Shown here: positions 42,746-51,101 of the stretch, one piece after another | Numbering within the stretch: position 1 is the stretch's first letter | How the letters are laid out: each line of letters begins with the position of its first letter | Assembly (NCBI GenBank): GCA_900315635.1 | Contig: OMZV01000015.1 | Span: 1 to 64,000, forward strand | Source of the DNA: an uncultured Prevotella sp. | GTDB lineage: Bacteria > Bacteroidota > Bacteroidia > Bacteroidales > Bacteroidaceae | Direction: 5' to 3' | DNA length: 64,000 bases | Position numbers and translations under genes: made by a program | Notes under the pieces: model-generated | The model's database searches: none | The model's input: only the letters and a program-made list of their open reading frames with translations | Told to the model about the DNA's origin: nothing

Positions 42746-43639
42746 TTACAGCGCGGCAAGGGCAATGCTTAGGAACTTTCCCTCGGTAGTGTCGCCGCGT
42801 GACGGGAGGACGACCGGAGTCATGGCACCCTGCAGGACACTCGCCGTACGGGCGTGGGCAAAGAGGTTGAGAGTCTTGTGGAGCATGTTGCCAACCTCGA
42901 TGTTCGGCAGAATGAGAGCGTCAGCCCTGCCTTCGAGAGGCGATGACAACCCCTTGGTCTTCAGAGCCTTCTCCGACAGCGCACAGCTTATGTCCAACGG
43001 TCCGTCGATGATGCACTTGCCGAACTCGCCCCGCTTAGCCATGTCAATAATGTCCTTATACCCTTCAGTATAAGGGAAGTGACGGGCATCGACCTTCTCC
43101 GAGCAGTGGACGAGAGCCACCCGTGGAGTCTCTTCGCCCATGACATGCCATGCGTTGACGACATACCTCACTTGCGCAATCCGCTGTTCCTGAGTCGGGA
43201 ACGGGATGACTGCCGCGTCGGTGAACATGAACATACGGTCGAAGTCGGGAACCTGAGCCAGAGTCAACTGGGTGAGCACATTGCCTTTCGGCAGCATACC
43301 GTCCTCCTTGTTCAGCACGGCACGCAACAGATTGTCGGTGTTTATGCGCCCCTTCATCAGCATGTCGGCATTGCCTTGGCGGATAATCTCCACGGCACGG
43401 CGGGCGGCATCGTCGGGGTTGTCGGCATCCACATAGCTGATGTGGCTGTGGTAGTGCTCCATAGCCTGGTTGCGGCAGATGATGTCGTGTCCGCCAACGA
43501 ACGTCACGTCTACAAGTCCTTCGTCGAGTGCCATCTCGACAGCACGCTGCGTGTGTTCGTCGATTCCGTTGACTACAGCCAGGCGCTTCCTTGTGCCCCG
43601 GCGGGCAAGCAGTTCTATCAGGTTTTCAAAGGTCATCAT
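42746..43639 (-). CDS. phosphate acyltransferase (phosphate butyryl/acetyltransferase family)
   Basis: 297 residues of the PTA_PTB family. Motifs include DADNPDDAARRAVEII, ADMLMKGRINTDNLLRAVLN with the (L)MKG-type phosphate site, and the C-terminal GRADALILPNIEVGNMLHKTL. It converts acyl-CoA and phosphate to acyl-phosphate. Size and motifs fit phosphate butyryltransferase better than classical Pta. No butyrate kinase gene is next to it. It converges on the nuclease gene with only 8 bp between stops. An 8-bp repeat sits in its 5' untranslated region. Confidence 0.85.
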   Translation of the reverse strand: MMTFENLIELLARRGTRKRLAVVNGIDEHTQRAVEMALDEGLVDVTFVGGHDIICRNQAMEHYHSHISYVDADNPDDAARRAVEIIRQGNADMLMKGRINTDNLLRAVLNKEDGMLPKGNVLTQLTLAQVPDFDRMFMFTDAAVIPFPTQEQRIAQVRYVVNAWHVMGEETPRVALVHCSEKVDARHFPYTEGYKDIIDMAKRGEFGKCIIDGPLDISCALSEKALKTKGLSSPLEGRADALILPNIEVGNMLHKTLNLFAHARTASVLQGAMTPVVLPSRGDTTEGKFLSIALAAL

Positions 43640-43645
43640 TTTAAA

Positions 43646-43670
43646 GGTAAAAAGGTAAAAAGGTAAAAAA
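43646..43670 (-). repeat. 8-bp tandem repeat (GGTAAAAA)
   Basis: Three units of GGTAAAAA on the plus strand (TTTTTACC on the coding strand) lie 7 bp before the ATG of the acyltransferase, where changes in copy number would alter ribosome spacing. The same unit appears inside two lipoprotein signal peptides at 61947 and 63706. Confidence 0.7.
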
Positions 43671-43716
43671 ACTATATGAATATCCGCTATTGTCCAAATG
43701 GACGATTGTGGAAAAA

Positions 43717-43920
43717 CTATTCCTTTTTCTCTTCTTCTTTCTCTACAGTCTCGTTGGTTTCGACTTCCTGCTCTTTCTGGCGGGCTTCCTTGCGGGCCTT
43801 GTTGCGGGCTTGCTCCTTGGCAAACTCCTTGTATTCAGAGCTGTGACCGTGGCTGAAGAACGAGTTGACGACATACCACACGACGAGTACTCCCAGTGCT
43901 ATAAATAATAAATTTCCCAT
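43717..43920 (-). CDS. small membrane-anchored charged protein
   Basis: 67 residues: a single helix (LLFIALGVLVVWYVVNSFF) and a charged Lys/Glu-rich tail (RNKARKEARQKEQEVETNE...EKEEEKKE) that would be a helix in the cytoplasm. It starts 7 bp after the stop of the Cys-rich small protein, so it is co-transcribed. Function unknown. Confidence 0.6.
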   Translation of the reverse strand: MGNLLFIALGVLVVWYVVNSFFSHGHSSEYKEFAKEQARNKARKEARQKEQEVETNETVEKEEEKKE

Positions 43921-43927
43921 ATTCTTG

Positions 43928-44095
43928 TTATACTTTTATTTTTTTGTTTCTCCGGCAGCGGTCATAGAACGCACAGCCAGCGCATCCGTAGTTCTTGTAA
44001 CGGACATTCTCACGCCATTCCCTGACGAAGTAGCGAACGGCAAGCGCAAGGCATACTGCCAGTATTACACCTATTATAATATATTGCAGAGTCAC
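43928..44095 (-). CDS. small Cys-rich membrane protein, FeoB-associated-like
   Basis: A 55-residue frame with a GTG start at 44095, preceded by GGGAGG about 11 bp upstream. It has one helix (LQYIIIGVILAVCLALAV) and a C-terminal cysteine motif NYGCAGCAFYDRCRRNKK, as in FeoB-associated Cys-rich membrane proteins. That family is thought to help iron(II) uptake. No feoA or feoB lies in the window, so this is a lone copy. It is missed when only ATG starts are considered. Confidence 0.55.
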   Translation of the reverse strand: MTLQYIIIGVILAVCLALAVRYFVREWRENVRYKNYGCAGCAFYDRCRRNKKIKV

Positions 44096-44129
44096 TGTAA
44101 TATTCTTCCTCCCTTCTTTCTGAATTCAG

Positions 44130-46088
44130 TTAATTCTTTGCGTCGAGCACCTGATACTCACTGTTCATCGACTTGAATTCAGGCACAATATCCTTCATCT
44201 TCCTCACGATAGCCAGCGGGTCGAATTTATCGGCTATGCCGGCAAGTTCCTCGATGTCCTTCTCGACGTTGTTGTAGTCGTATTCACGCACCTTCGCGAT
44301 ACGGATCTTGTCGTTGAACGACGGCAGCGTGTTCTCCTCCTTGGCGAGTAGCTCCTCATAGAGTTTCTCGCCCGGGCGCAGTCCGGTGTACTTTATCTCG
44401 ACGCCCTTGGCTCCCGAGAGTCGGATCATCCGTTTGGCAAGGTCGGCAATCTTCACCGGCTTACCCATGTCGAAGACGAATATCTGTCCGCCGCGACCGC
44501 GGGTTCCTGCCTCAAGCACCAGCTTGCAGGCTTCAGGAATGAGCATGAAGTAGCGTATGATGTTCGGGTCGGTCACCGTTACCGGTCCGCCATCGTGAAT
44601 CTCCTTCTCGAACAGCGGGATGACCGAGCCGTTGGAACCCAGCACATTGCCGAAGCGGGTCGTGACAAACTGCGTGTGTCCGATGTTTGTCGATACTGGC
44701 GTGCCGTCGGGCTTGTGAGTGTCGAGCCATTTGTCGAGGCTCTGGCAGTAAATCTCGCAGATTCGCTTTGAGCATCCCATGACATTCGACGGGTTGACAG
44801 CCTTGTCGGTCGATACCATGACGAACTTTTCGACGCCGTACTTTGCGCTGAGGTCGGCTATAATCTTCGTTCCGATGATATTGTTCTGCACGCTCTCCGA
44901 CGGGTTGTCCTCCATCATCGGCACATGCTTGTAGGCAGCGGCATGGAACACGAACGCCGGGCGCTTTGCCTTGAAGATGCTCTCCATGCGTCCCTTGTTG
45001 GTTATGCTTGCCACGTAGGTGTCGACCTTAATGTCAGGAAACTCATGCAGCATCATCAGTCGGATGTCGTGCTGCGGAGTCTCAGCCTGGTCGATGAGAA
45101 TCAGCTCCTGCGGCTTGAACGGTACAATCTGGCGGACAAGCTCACTGCCTATGCTGCCTGCCGAGCCGGTTATCATTATCCGGCGGTTCTCCAGACTGGA
45201 GGCTATAGCCGTCATGTCAATCTGTATCTCGTCGCGTGGCAGTAAGTCTTCAATCTTCACCTCGTGCAGCTGTACGCTCTGAACCGACGACGACTTGCCG
45301 TCCCATCCTTTCGGCAGTGACGCGAAGTAAATCTTTATGCCGTTGTTGAGCAGTGTGTCCTGTATCTTCTGGTCTTTACGGAAGATGTCGCTGTTGGATT
45401 GGCAGACGAGCACCGCCTGAATGTGCAGGTCGATTATGGCGTCGTTGAGTTTCTCGCCCGGGTCGTAGACCTTTTCGCCCATGAGTATGCGCCTGTTGAG
45501 ATGCGGGTCGTGGGAGATGAATCCTTTCAGCTGGAACTGTGTCGGCTTGATGTTGCGGATGTTCTTTGCCAGTCCTATGGCGTTGTTGTTGACACCGTAG
45601 ATGAGCGTGCGAAGTCCCTCGTCGGAGCTGAAGGCAACGTCGTAAAGAGTTTTCACAAGCACGCGCTCTATCCACATGAGAAGCATGGCAATGATGTACA
45701 TCGCTATAATCTGCCGTCCCTCAAGCGGAATGAATCCCAGCTCGCGGTACCACGGATAGATAACATAATGGAAGACAAGGGCCAGGAAGCACGACAGACC
45801 CTGGGCGAATCCCACACGTTGAAGGTCGACGAACGACGAATAGCGTATGATGCCGGAATAGGTGTGGAACACACGGAAACCGATGAGGTTGAAAATCATG
45901 TAAACCAGGATGGTCTTCGATAGTACGACAATGTTTCCCAGCGTGACGGCGCCGTGATAATAAAGCCAGAATACAAATATTCCTGAAATGTAGCAGATAG
46001 CACAATCGATTATCAGTACGGACCAGTAAGGTAGGGCTCGCTTAGTGAAATACCAGTTCAGGATATTATTAAGTATCTTGTTCATCAT
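44130..46088 (-). CDS. CapD/FlaA1-like nucleotide-sugar epimerase/dehydratase
   Basis: 652 residues. Four or five N-terminal membrane helices (YWSVLIIDCAICYISGIFVFW onward) precede a CoA-binding-like domain (~140-270) and a Rossmann SDR domain. The NAD motif is MITGSAGSIGSELVRQI. FHAAAYKHVPMMEDNP is the signature of UDP-GlcNAc 4,6-dehydratases. VSTDKAVNPSNVMGCSKR contains the Met variant of the active-site region. It makes 4-keto-6-deoxy sugars for surface polysaccharide or glycoprotein. It is followed by the small Cys-rich gene. Confidence 0.9.
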   Translation of the reverse strand: MMNKILNNILNWYFTKRALPYWSVLIIDCAICYISGIFVFWLYYHGAVTLGNIVVLSKTILVYMIFNLIGFRVFHTYSGIIRYSSFVDLQRVGFAQGLSCFLALVFHYVIYPWYRELGFIPLEGRQIIAMYIIAMLLMWIERVLVKTLYDVAFSSDEGLRTLIYGVNNNAIGLAKNIRNIKPTQFQLKGFISHDPHLNRRILMGEKVYDPGEKLNDAIIDLHIQAVLVCQSNSDIFRKDQKIQDTLLNNGIKIYFASLPKGWDGKSSSVQSVQLHEVKIEDLLPRDEIQIDMTAIASSLENRRIMITGSAGSIGSELVRQIVPFKPQELILIDQAETPQHDIRLMMLHEFPDIKVDTYVASITNKGRMESIFKAKRPAFVFHAAAYKHVPMMEDNPSESVQNNIIGTKIIADLSAKYGVEKFVMVSTDKAVNPSNVMGCSKRICEIYCQSLDKWLDTHKPDGTPVSTNIGHTQFVTTRFGNVLGSNGSVIPLFEKEIHDGGPVTVTDPNIIRYFMLIPEACKLVLEAGTRGRGGQIFVFDMGKPVKIADLAKRMIRLSGAKGVEIKYTGLRPGEKLYEELLAKEENTLPSFNDKIRIAKVREYDYNNVEKDIEELAGIADKFDPLAIVRKMKDIVPEFKSMNSEYQVLDAKN

Positions 46089-46250
46089 GATGTTAGTTAC
46101 ATTCCACTGCTATTTAACTGTCTATGAAATGCAAAGTTAGTAATAATTTTTAAAGAAAGGAAATAATTCAAATGTTTTTTGACTTTTAAACATCTCATGG
46201 TTAAAAAATAAGTAGTAACTTTGCACTCCAAACAAACATTATAAGAATCC

Positions 46251-47129
46251 GTGTACGATATTTGCAGCATAGGACATATAACCCGTGACAAGATTGTGAC
46301 GCCTGAGAAGACGGTCTACATGGCAGGAGGAACATCCTTCTACATGTCACGCGGAATCAGTAGCCTGCCGTCGAAGGTGGGCTTTCAGCTGGTGACCAAG
46401 GTCGGCGACGACCAGAAACCGGAGGTCGACAAGATAGCGGCGCTGGGCATTGACACAGTCTGCTATCCGAGCCGCCACACCGTGTTCTTCGAGAACCGCT
46501 ACGGCACCGACTCCAACAACCGCACGCAGCGTGTGCTTGCCAAGGCTGACCCCTTCACCATTGCCGACGTGGAACCGCTGGAGGCAAAGGTGTTCCATCT
46601 CGGGAGCCTCCTTGCCGACGACTTCTCGCCGGAGGTCGTGGATTACCTTGCCACGAAGGGCGATGTGTCCATCGACGTGCAGGGCTATCTCCGTGAGGTG
46701 GTAGGCGAGGAGGTGCACTCGACAGAGTTCAGGGACAAGGAGCGTATACTCTCATGTACAAGTATCCTGAAACTCAACGAGCATGAGATGGATGTCATTG
46801 CCGAGCACAACGACCCGAAGGTTGTGGCACGCCGGCTGTCCGACTATGGCGTCCGTGAGGTGGTCATAACCCTCGGCAGCTACGGCTCCGTAATCTATGC
46901 CGGTGGAAAGTTCTATGAAATTCCGGCTTACAAGCCACGGAAGGTCGTCGATACGACGGGCTGTGGCGACACTTACTCTACCGGCTATCTCTACAGCCGT
47001 GCCCTCGGTGCAGGCATTGAGGATGCCGGGAAATATGCCGCCGCCATGTGCACCCTGAAGCTCGAGCACTCCGGTCCGTTCGACAAGACCGAAGCCGACA
47101 TCCTGCGGGTCATTGACGGAGGCTGTTAA
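46251..47129 (+). CDS. PfkB-family carbohydrate kinase
   Basis: 292 residues with a GTG start at 46251, supported by a -7 box TAACTTTG at 46216-46223. The PfkB signature DTTGCGDTYSTGYLY near residue 240 holds the catalytic Asp and anion hole, and the N-terminal AGGTSFYMSRGISSL is the substrate-lid region. It phosphorylates a sugar or sugar-like alcohol in the cytoplasm. The next gene is a FucP-like permease 23 bp downstream, so uptake and phosphorylation of the same sugar are likely. Ligand not fixed. Confidence 0.85.
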   Translation: MYDICSIGHITRDKIVTPEKTVYMAGGTSFYMSRGISSLPSKVGFQLVTKVGDDQKPEVDKIAALGIDTVCYPSRHTVFFENRYGTDSNNRTQRVLAKADPFTIADVEPLEAKVFHLGSLLADDFSPEVVDYLATKGDVSIDVQGYLREVVGEEVHSTEFRDKERILSCTSILKLNEHEMDVIAEHNDPKVVARRLSDYGVREVVITLGSYGSVIYAGGKFYEIPAYKPRKVVDTTGCGDTYSTGYLYSRALGAGIEDAGKYAAAMCTLKLEHSGPFDKTEADILRVIDGGC

Positions 47130-47152
47130 AACAGGACACAAATCACAAAGTT

Positions 47153-48373
47153 ATGAGTAAAAAGAGAGAGAAACTTACAACCAAAGCATACTTGCTGCCG
47201 TTCCTGCTTGTCACGTCGCTGTTCTTCCTTTGGGGATTCGCCCGTGCCATACTCGACGTGCTCAACAAGCATTTCCAGAACGCCCTCGACATAAGCATCA
47301 CACAGTCGGCGCTCGTCCAGGTAACCACCTATTTCGGCTACTTCATCATGGCAATACCTGCCGGATGGTTCATCAACCGCCACGGAGTAATCTTCGGACT
47401 GACACTCTTCGGCATCGGAGCACTGCTGTTCATCCCCGGCGCCTGGGCAGGAACATTCTACGCTTACCTTGGAGCCCTGTTCATCATCGGATGCGGACTG
47501 GTATTCCTTGAGACATCGGCAAACCCATACGTCACCGAGCTGGGAGCGCCCGCGACTGCCACGGCACGCCTGAACTTCTCACAGTCGTTCAACGGACTGG
47601 GCTCGCTGTCGGCAACATTCCTCGTCGGACAGTTCCTCTTCAACGGCACCGACAACGGCGGCAACATCGTCGTGCCATACACCGTACTCGGCATTGTCGT
47701 CCTGCTGATAGCCGTCGTATTCTCCCGTGTCAACCTGCCGGAGATAAAGCATAAGGTCACCGAGGAAGAGATAGAGAACGAGAAAGAGACCCGCATTGTC
47801 CAGCTCTTCCGCCATCACCCGATGTTCGTCTTCGGACTCTTCACGCTCCTTGCCTACGAGGTTTCGGAGATAAGCATCAACAGCTACTTCATCAATTACG
47901 TCACCGGTAAGCACTGGATGAACGACAACACGGCGTCGATAGTCCTCACCTGCTGCCTCGCCTTCTTCATGGTGGGACGGTTCGTCGGCAGTTGGATAAT
48001 GCGCAGTGTCAAGGCTGAGCACATGCTGTTCGTCTGCGCTGCCGGCAGTGTCGTCAGTATCGGAACGGTCATGCTCAACCTAGGTCGCGTGTCGATGATT
48101 GCGCTGGTGTGCAACTATGTCTTCGAGGCAATAATGTTCCCGACAATATTCTCGCTGGCTCTGCGCGGACTCGGCAATCTGACGAAGAGCGCGTCGTCGC
48201 TGCTTATGATGACGCCTATCGGTGGCTGCGGCTTCATGCTCATGGGTCTCATCGCCGATTCGACCGGCATGCTCTCCATGCCGTTCATCATCCCGTTCCT
48301 CGGCTACTTCATTGTCCTCCTCTTCGCCTCAGAACTCTCACGCAAGAAACGTGTCAATGTCCTCTGCCTATAG
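47153..48373 (+). CDS. FucP-family sugar:proton symporter (MFS)
   Basis: 406 residues with about 12 helices. FLWGFARAILDVLNKHFQNAL, VQVTTYFGYFIMAIPAGWF and LETSANPYVTELGAPATATARLNFSQSFNGLGS are landmarks of the fucose/glucose-galactose permease group. It imports a sugar across the inner membrane with protons. It forms a two-gene unit with the PfkB kinase. The exact sugar is unknown. Confidence 0.9.
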   Translation: MSKKREKLTTKAYLLPFLLVTSLFFLWGFARAILDVLNKHFQNALDISITQSALVQVTTYFGYFIMAIPAGWFINRHGVIFGLTLFGIGALLFIPGAWAGTFYAYLGALFIIGCGLVFLETSANPYVTELGAPATATARLNFSQSFNGLGSLSATFLVGQFLFNGTDNGGNIVVPYTVLGIVVLLIAVVFSRVNLPEIKHKVTEEEIENEKETRIVQLFRHHPMFVFGLFTLLAYEVSEISINSYFINYVTGKHWMNDNTASIVLTCCLAFFMVGRFVGSWIMRSVKAEHMLFVCAAGSVVSIGTVMLNLGRVSMIALVCNYVFEAIMFPTIFSLALRGLGNLTKSASSLLMMTPIGGCGFMLMGLIADSTGMLSMPFIIPFLGYFIVLLFASELSRKKRVNVLCL

Positions 48374-48406
48374 TGGCTGAATATCAGCAAGGTTCATCTA
48401 TTTCTA

Positions 48407-48455
48407 CACGCAGATAACGCTGATCTAGCGATGTTTTCCTTCGGGAAAATGTTGC
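48407..48455. repeat. dispersed ~50-bp repeat, copy 2
   Basis: CACGCAGATAACGCTG and GATGTTTTCCTTCGGGAAAATGTTG match 23477-23527 inverted. The GTTTTCCTTCGGGAAAAT part is a hairpin that may also terminate the permease or the minus-strand gene. Confidence 0.65.
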
Positions 48456-48466
48456 CGACAAACCAT

Positions 48467-49237
48467 TTATGCCTTTTCCTTTTCCGCTGTGTCAACCGTC
48501 AGCAGGATGTCCAGGTTCGCGTTATTGTCTTTCTCCGCAGGCAATTCATCGGCAAAGTAATTGCTTACGACCTGGAACTCACCGCAGACGTCAACTCCGA
48601 TGACATTCTCGTGCTCGACCTGGCGGAAAAGGAAATTCCTTAAATCGCTTTCCTTCATATCCCCCTGGTCCCAGTTCGTGACCGCGTCTTCTGGCGATAA
48701 CGCATCCTTGTCAATCGAAATATAGATAGTCTTGCCGTCGGCTGGCTCTTTCCTTCCGCTGACATAATCCTTGAACTCCGGCTCCGTTACGAATACGACT
48801 TTAGGGAAAAGCTCTTTGTCCACCTTTAAAGCCGACTCCCTAGGCACGCCAATGACAATCACCTTTTCAAGGAACTTGTTCTGCTGTATGACAGCCTTTA
48901 CCCAGTCGCCGCAAGAAAGTATTCCGTCGACTCGTGAGTCCTGCATGTCAGTGTGATGGTCAATGAGGACAAGCGAAAATGGCTCTGTTATCATGTCTGT
49001 CCAGAATTTTGATACATAGTGGTAATCGCCGTTGTCAAGAAAATGCATACCGTGAGGACCGAAAGGCTGAATCTTGTCCTTTATGACCTTTGCAGCCTCA
49101 CGTGAACAATAGCCCTCAGTGCCGTGTAACTGTCTGAAATCCAAATTGATTATTTCAGAGTCCTTGTCAAAACTTTCAAAATTATATGCGCCGGAAAAGT
49201 TCATTACGACCACCGGAGCGTTCTTTATCCTTTTCAT
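48467..49237 (-). CDS. ureohydrolase (arginase-like) family protein
   Basis: 256 residues. The two metal-binding motifs of the arginase/agmatinase fold are present: LIDHHTDMQD (D-H-x-D) and SIDKDALSPEDA (S-x-D-x-D). An upstream GMHFLDNGDYHYVS supplies the first histidine region. The protein is shorter than arginase and its substrate is unclear; formimidoylglutamase or a novel amidinohydrolase are possible. It stands alone on the minus strand. Confidence 0.7.
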   Translation of the reverse strand: MKRIKNAPVVVMNFSGAYNFESFDKDSEIINLDFRQLHGTEGYCSREAAKVIKDKIQPFGPHGMHFLDNGDYHYVSKFWTDMITEPFSLVLIDHHTDMQDSRVDGILSCGDWVKAVIQQNKFLEKVIVIGVPRESALKVDKELFPKVVFVTEPEFKDYVSGRKEPADGKTIYISIDKDALSPEDAVTNWDQGDMKESDLRNFLFRQVEHENVIGVDVCGEFQVVSNYFADELPAEKDNNANLDILLTVDTAEKEKA

Positions 49238-49419
49238 GCGTAAATATTTGATTAAGCCTTACATTCCCAAATTAATTATTTACTTAGGAATGAATGTCAT
49301 GCAAAATTACTCATAATTTAAGACACAGACAAACCAAAACCTTGAAAATTTTCTACTTCCGTTGGGAAGGCTTTGCTGAGTTCTTTTGCTTATCCGCAAT
49401 TGTTCAATTGGTATATTCA

Positions 49420-49588
49420 GACATAATGACAAAATGACAAACTCTTATTCATTGACATAAAATTTTACTTTGGATCCTACGGATCACATATCAATTGACT
49501 AGTTAGTCTCAGGAACGATATGTGTTCCGTAGGAACCAAAAAGGAGGCTTCACGTTAATGATAATTTGTCATTATGTCATTTTGTCTC
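49420..49588. repeat. 169-bp imperfect palindrome, MITE-like
   Basis: The outer arms (GACATAATGACAAAATGACAAA and its imperfect complement with TTTGTCATTATGTCAT) flank an inner inverted repeat in which TTTGG-TCCTACGGA-CACATATC pairs with GATATGTG-TCCGTAGGA-CCAAA with two mismatches. No transposase is encoded. It can form a long cruciform. Confidence 0.7.
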
Positions 49589-49635
49589 ATGAATAATCAT
49601 TCCATTTGGACGGTTGAGGATAATTTTTGTCTTTC

Positions 49636-49662
49636 GACGGTTCGGAGACCGTCGCACCTACA
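49636..49662. repeat. TCGGAG-loop hairpin, dispersed family
   Basis: GACGGT TCGGAG ACCGTC with tail GCACCTACA; the fourth member of the family at 10650, 27949 and 31916. Confidence 0.6.
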
Positions 49663-49764
49663 TTTCCGTAGGAAATACCTCTGCGAGATCTGCGCTATCT
49701 GCGTGAAAAAATAATCAGCGTAAAAAAATCAGTGCGGAAAAAATAATCTCTTTGGGAAATGAAG

Positions 49765-49839
49765 TAGGGACGATCGGGTTCGAACCGATGACCTCTGCAA
49801 TGTGACTGCAGCGCTCTAAACCAGCTGGGCTACGCCCCT
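49765..49839 (-). tRNA. tRNA-Val (CAC)
   Basis: On the minus strand the acceptor AGGGGCG pairs with CGTCCCT (one G-U). The D arm is GCCCAGCTGGTTTAGAGC, the anticodon arm CTGCA GTCACAT TGCAG with anticodon CAC, and the T arm ATCGG TTCGAAC CCGAT. CCA is not encoded. Confidence 0.92.
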
Positions 49840-49997
49840 AATTCCTTTTTTGCGTGTGCAAAGTTAATAATAATCTGCGTAAAAGCAAAGAATTTTTTGC
49901 TGTAAATATTTATCACTTCCGACCGCAAGACTTTACCGCTTTTGTAAAGTCTTGATTATCAATAAGTTTCCTTTTTGTGCCAAATTATGCTCTAATC

Positions 49998-50055
49998 GGG
50001 TATGTTTTACGTCGTAAAACATACCCAATCACGCCGTAAAACATACCCAATCACG
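49998..50055. repeat. palindrome with ATACCCAATCAC direct repeats
   Basis: GGGTATGTTTTACG T CGTAAAACATACCC (49998-50026) is a perfect 29-base palindrome. CGTAAAACATACCCAATCAC then repeats once more at 50035-50054. It lies just downstream of the Rpn gene and shares the ATACCCAATCA word with 13068-13145. Confidence 0.7.
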
Positions 50056-50080
50056 CCGTATCGGCTGTAACTATCCAAGG

Positions 50081-51016
50081 CTATAAATTATCGATTTCCT
50101 CCCTGGTCAATCCTGTTATCTTTTGTATTGTTTCAAAAGGCAACCCCATTGCTTTCATTGCCTTTGCATTTTTCAGGTTGGCATTATGTTCGCCCTGCCG
50201 GATACCCTGCTGCAGTCCTTGCTTAATGCCTTGCTGCAATCCCTGCTGCAATCCCTGCTTAATACCCTTCTGCAGTCCTTCTTTACGTGCTGAATCCATA
50301 CCGTTCTTAATATCTCTGTAGGCGTTGACACTTTGTTCGTAGGCACGGCGTTCACGGCTGTTGAACTTGGAAATCTCGGCTGCTTGGAAAAGACGTTCGA
50401 AGACACGACCCTGCAGTTCGGCAGGTCTTTCTAGAAGGTTTGACATATTGCGCAGACAGAAGAGCCACTTCTCATAAAGAGACTTACATTCCTCCAATGG
50501 CTTGTTGAATTTTTCAAGCTCTACATAAATATATGTAAGTTTCTCATAAAAGACTTCCTTGGTCTCCTTGTCCATCAATTTAACGATCTTGGTAACTCTA
50601 TTGTCTTTCTTCTTGTCTTCGGGAAAGGCGAAGTTAAGGATGCCAATGGTATAGACATCATTCAACTCATAATTCCAATCTCCCTTTTTTGCTTGCTCTG
50701 CAATAGGGAATGTAGAGTAGTATATGGAACGGTCTTTATAGAACTCCTGATATACATTCTGCATTTCAACAATAATTCTTGCCCCGGTATCGGTGGTACA
50801 GTAAACATCGAAAACAGCCTTGCGCTCTGACTCGTTATAGCCAAAGTGCTCACTGTTCTTGTAGCTTACTTCTTTTATGACCCTTTCCCCATCGAAGAGC
50901 GCGTTAAGGAAACCAATAAGTAAATCGCTGTTGAATGGTGTACCGAATATTCGCTTAAAGCCGAAGTCGGTCAGCGGGTTTATGTATCTTTCACCTGTGT
51001 GAATCATTGGCGTCAT
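50081..51016 (-). CDS. Rpn-family recombination-promoting nuclease
   Basis: 311 residues. The start at 51016 (MTPMIHTGERYINPLTDFGFKRIFG) is preferred because the promoter -7 box lies at 51037-51030. The N-terminal PD-(D/E)XK-type nuclease core has AVFDVYCTTDTGARIIVEMQN (Asp, then Glu-x-Gln) as in the Rpn/PDDEXK_2 family. Near the C-terminus, repeated KQGLQQG units form a Gln-rich helix and are encoded by tandem repeats (about 50215-50270), which probably vary in number. Such proteins cut DNA and stimulate RecA-independent recombination; phage defence has been proposed for relatives. Confidence 0.85.
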   Translation of the reverse strand: MTPMIHTGERYINPLTDFGFKRIFGTPFNSDLLIGFLNALFDGERVIKEVSYKNSEHFGYNESERKAVFDVYCTTDTGARIIVEMQNVYQEFYKDRSIYYSTFPIAEQAKKGDWNYELNDVYTIGILNFAFPEDKKKDNRVTKIVKLMDKETKEVFYEKLTYIYVELEKFNKPLEECKSLYEKWLFCLRNMSNLLERPAELQGRVFERLFQAAEISKFNSRERRAYEQSVNAYRDIKNGMDSARKEGLQKGIKQGLQQGLQQGIKQGLQQGIRQGEHNANLKNAKAMKAMGLPFETIQKITGLTREEIDNL

Positions 51017-51029
51017 ATTTTTATTGTTG

Positions 51030-51060
51030 CAAAGATAGTGCAAACCGAAGACAAAACAAA
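51030..51060 (-). promoter_or_regulatory. promoter of the Rpn gene
   Basis: Minus strand TTTG (51060-51057) and TATCTTTG (51037-51030) with 19 bp between them; it decides the start at 51016. Confidence 0.75.
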
Positions 51061-51101
51061 GGAATCAAGCATAAAGTTTATCTTTATTGTTGGAATGCGG
51101 A

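Larger units (their letters stand above)
49238..49764. other. intergenic region with large palindrome
   Basis: No gene. It holds the 169-bp imperfect palindrome at 49420-49588, a TCGGAG hairpin at 49636-49662 and TCTGCG-type junk repeats (49680-49735) before tRNA-Val. Confidence 0.6.

Noticed and set aside
42746..43639. complete butyrate-forming ptb-buk operon
   Set aside because: Only the phosphate acyltransferase is present; no kinase gene is adjacent on either side.
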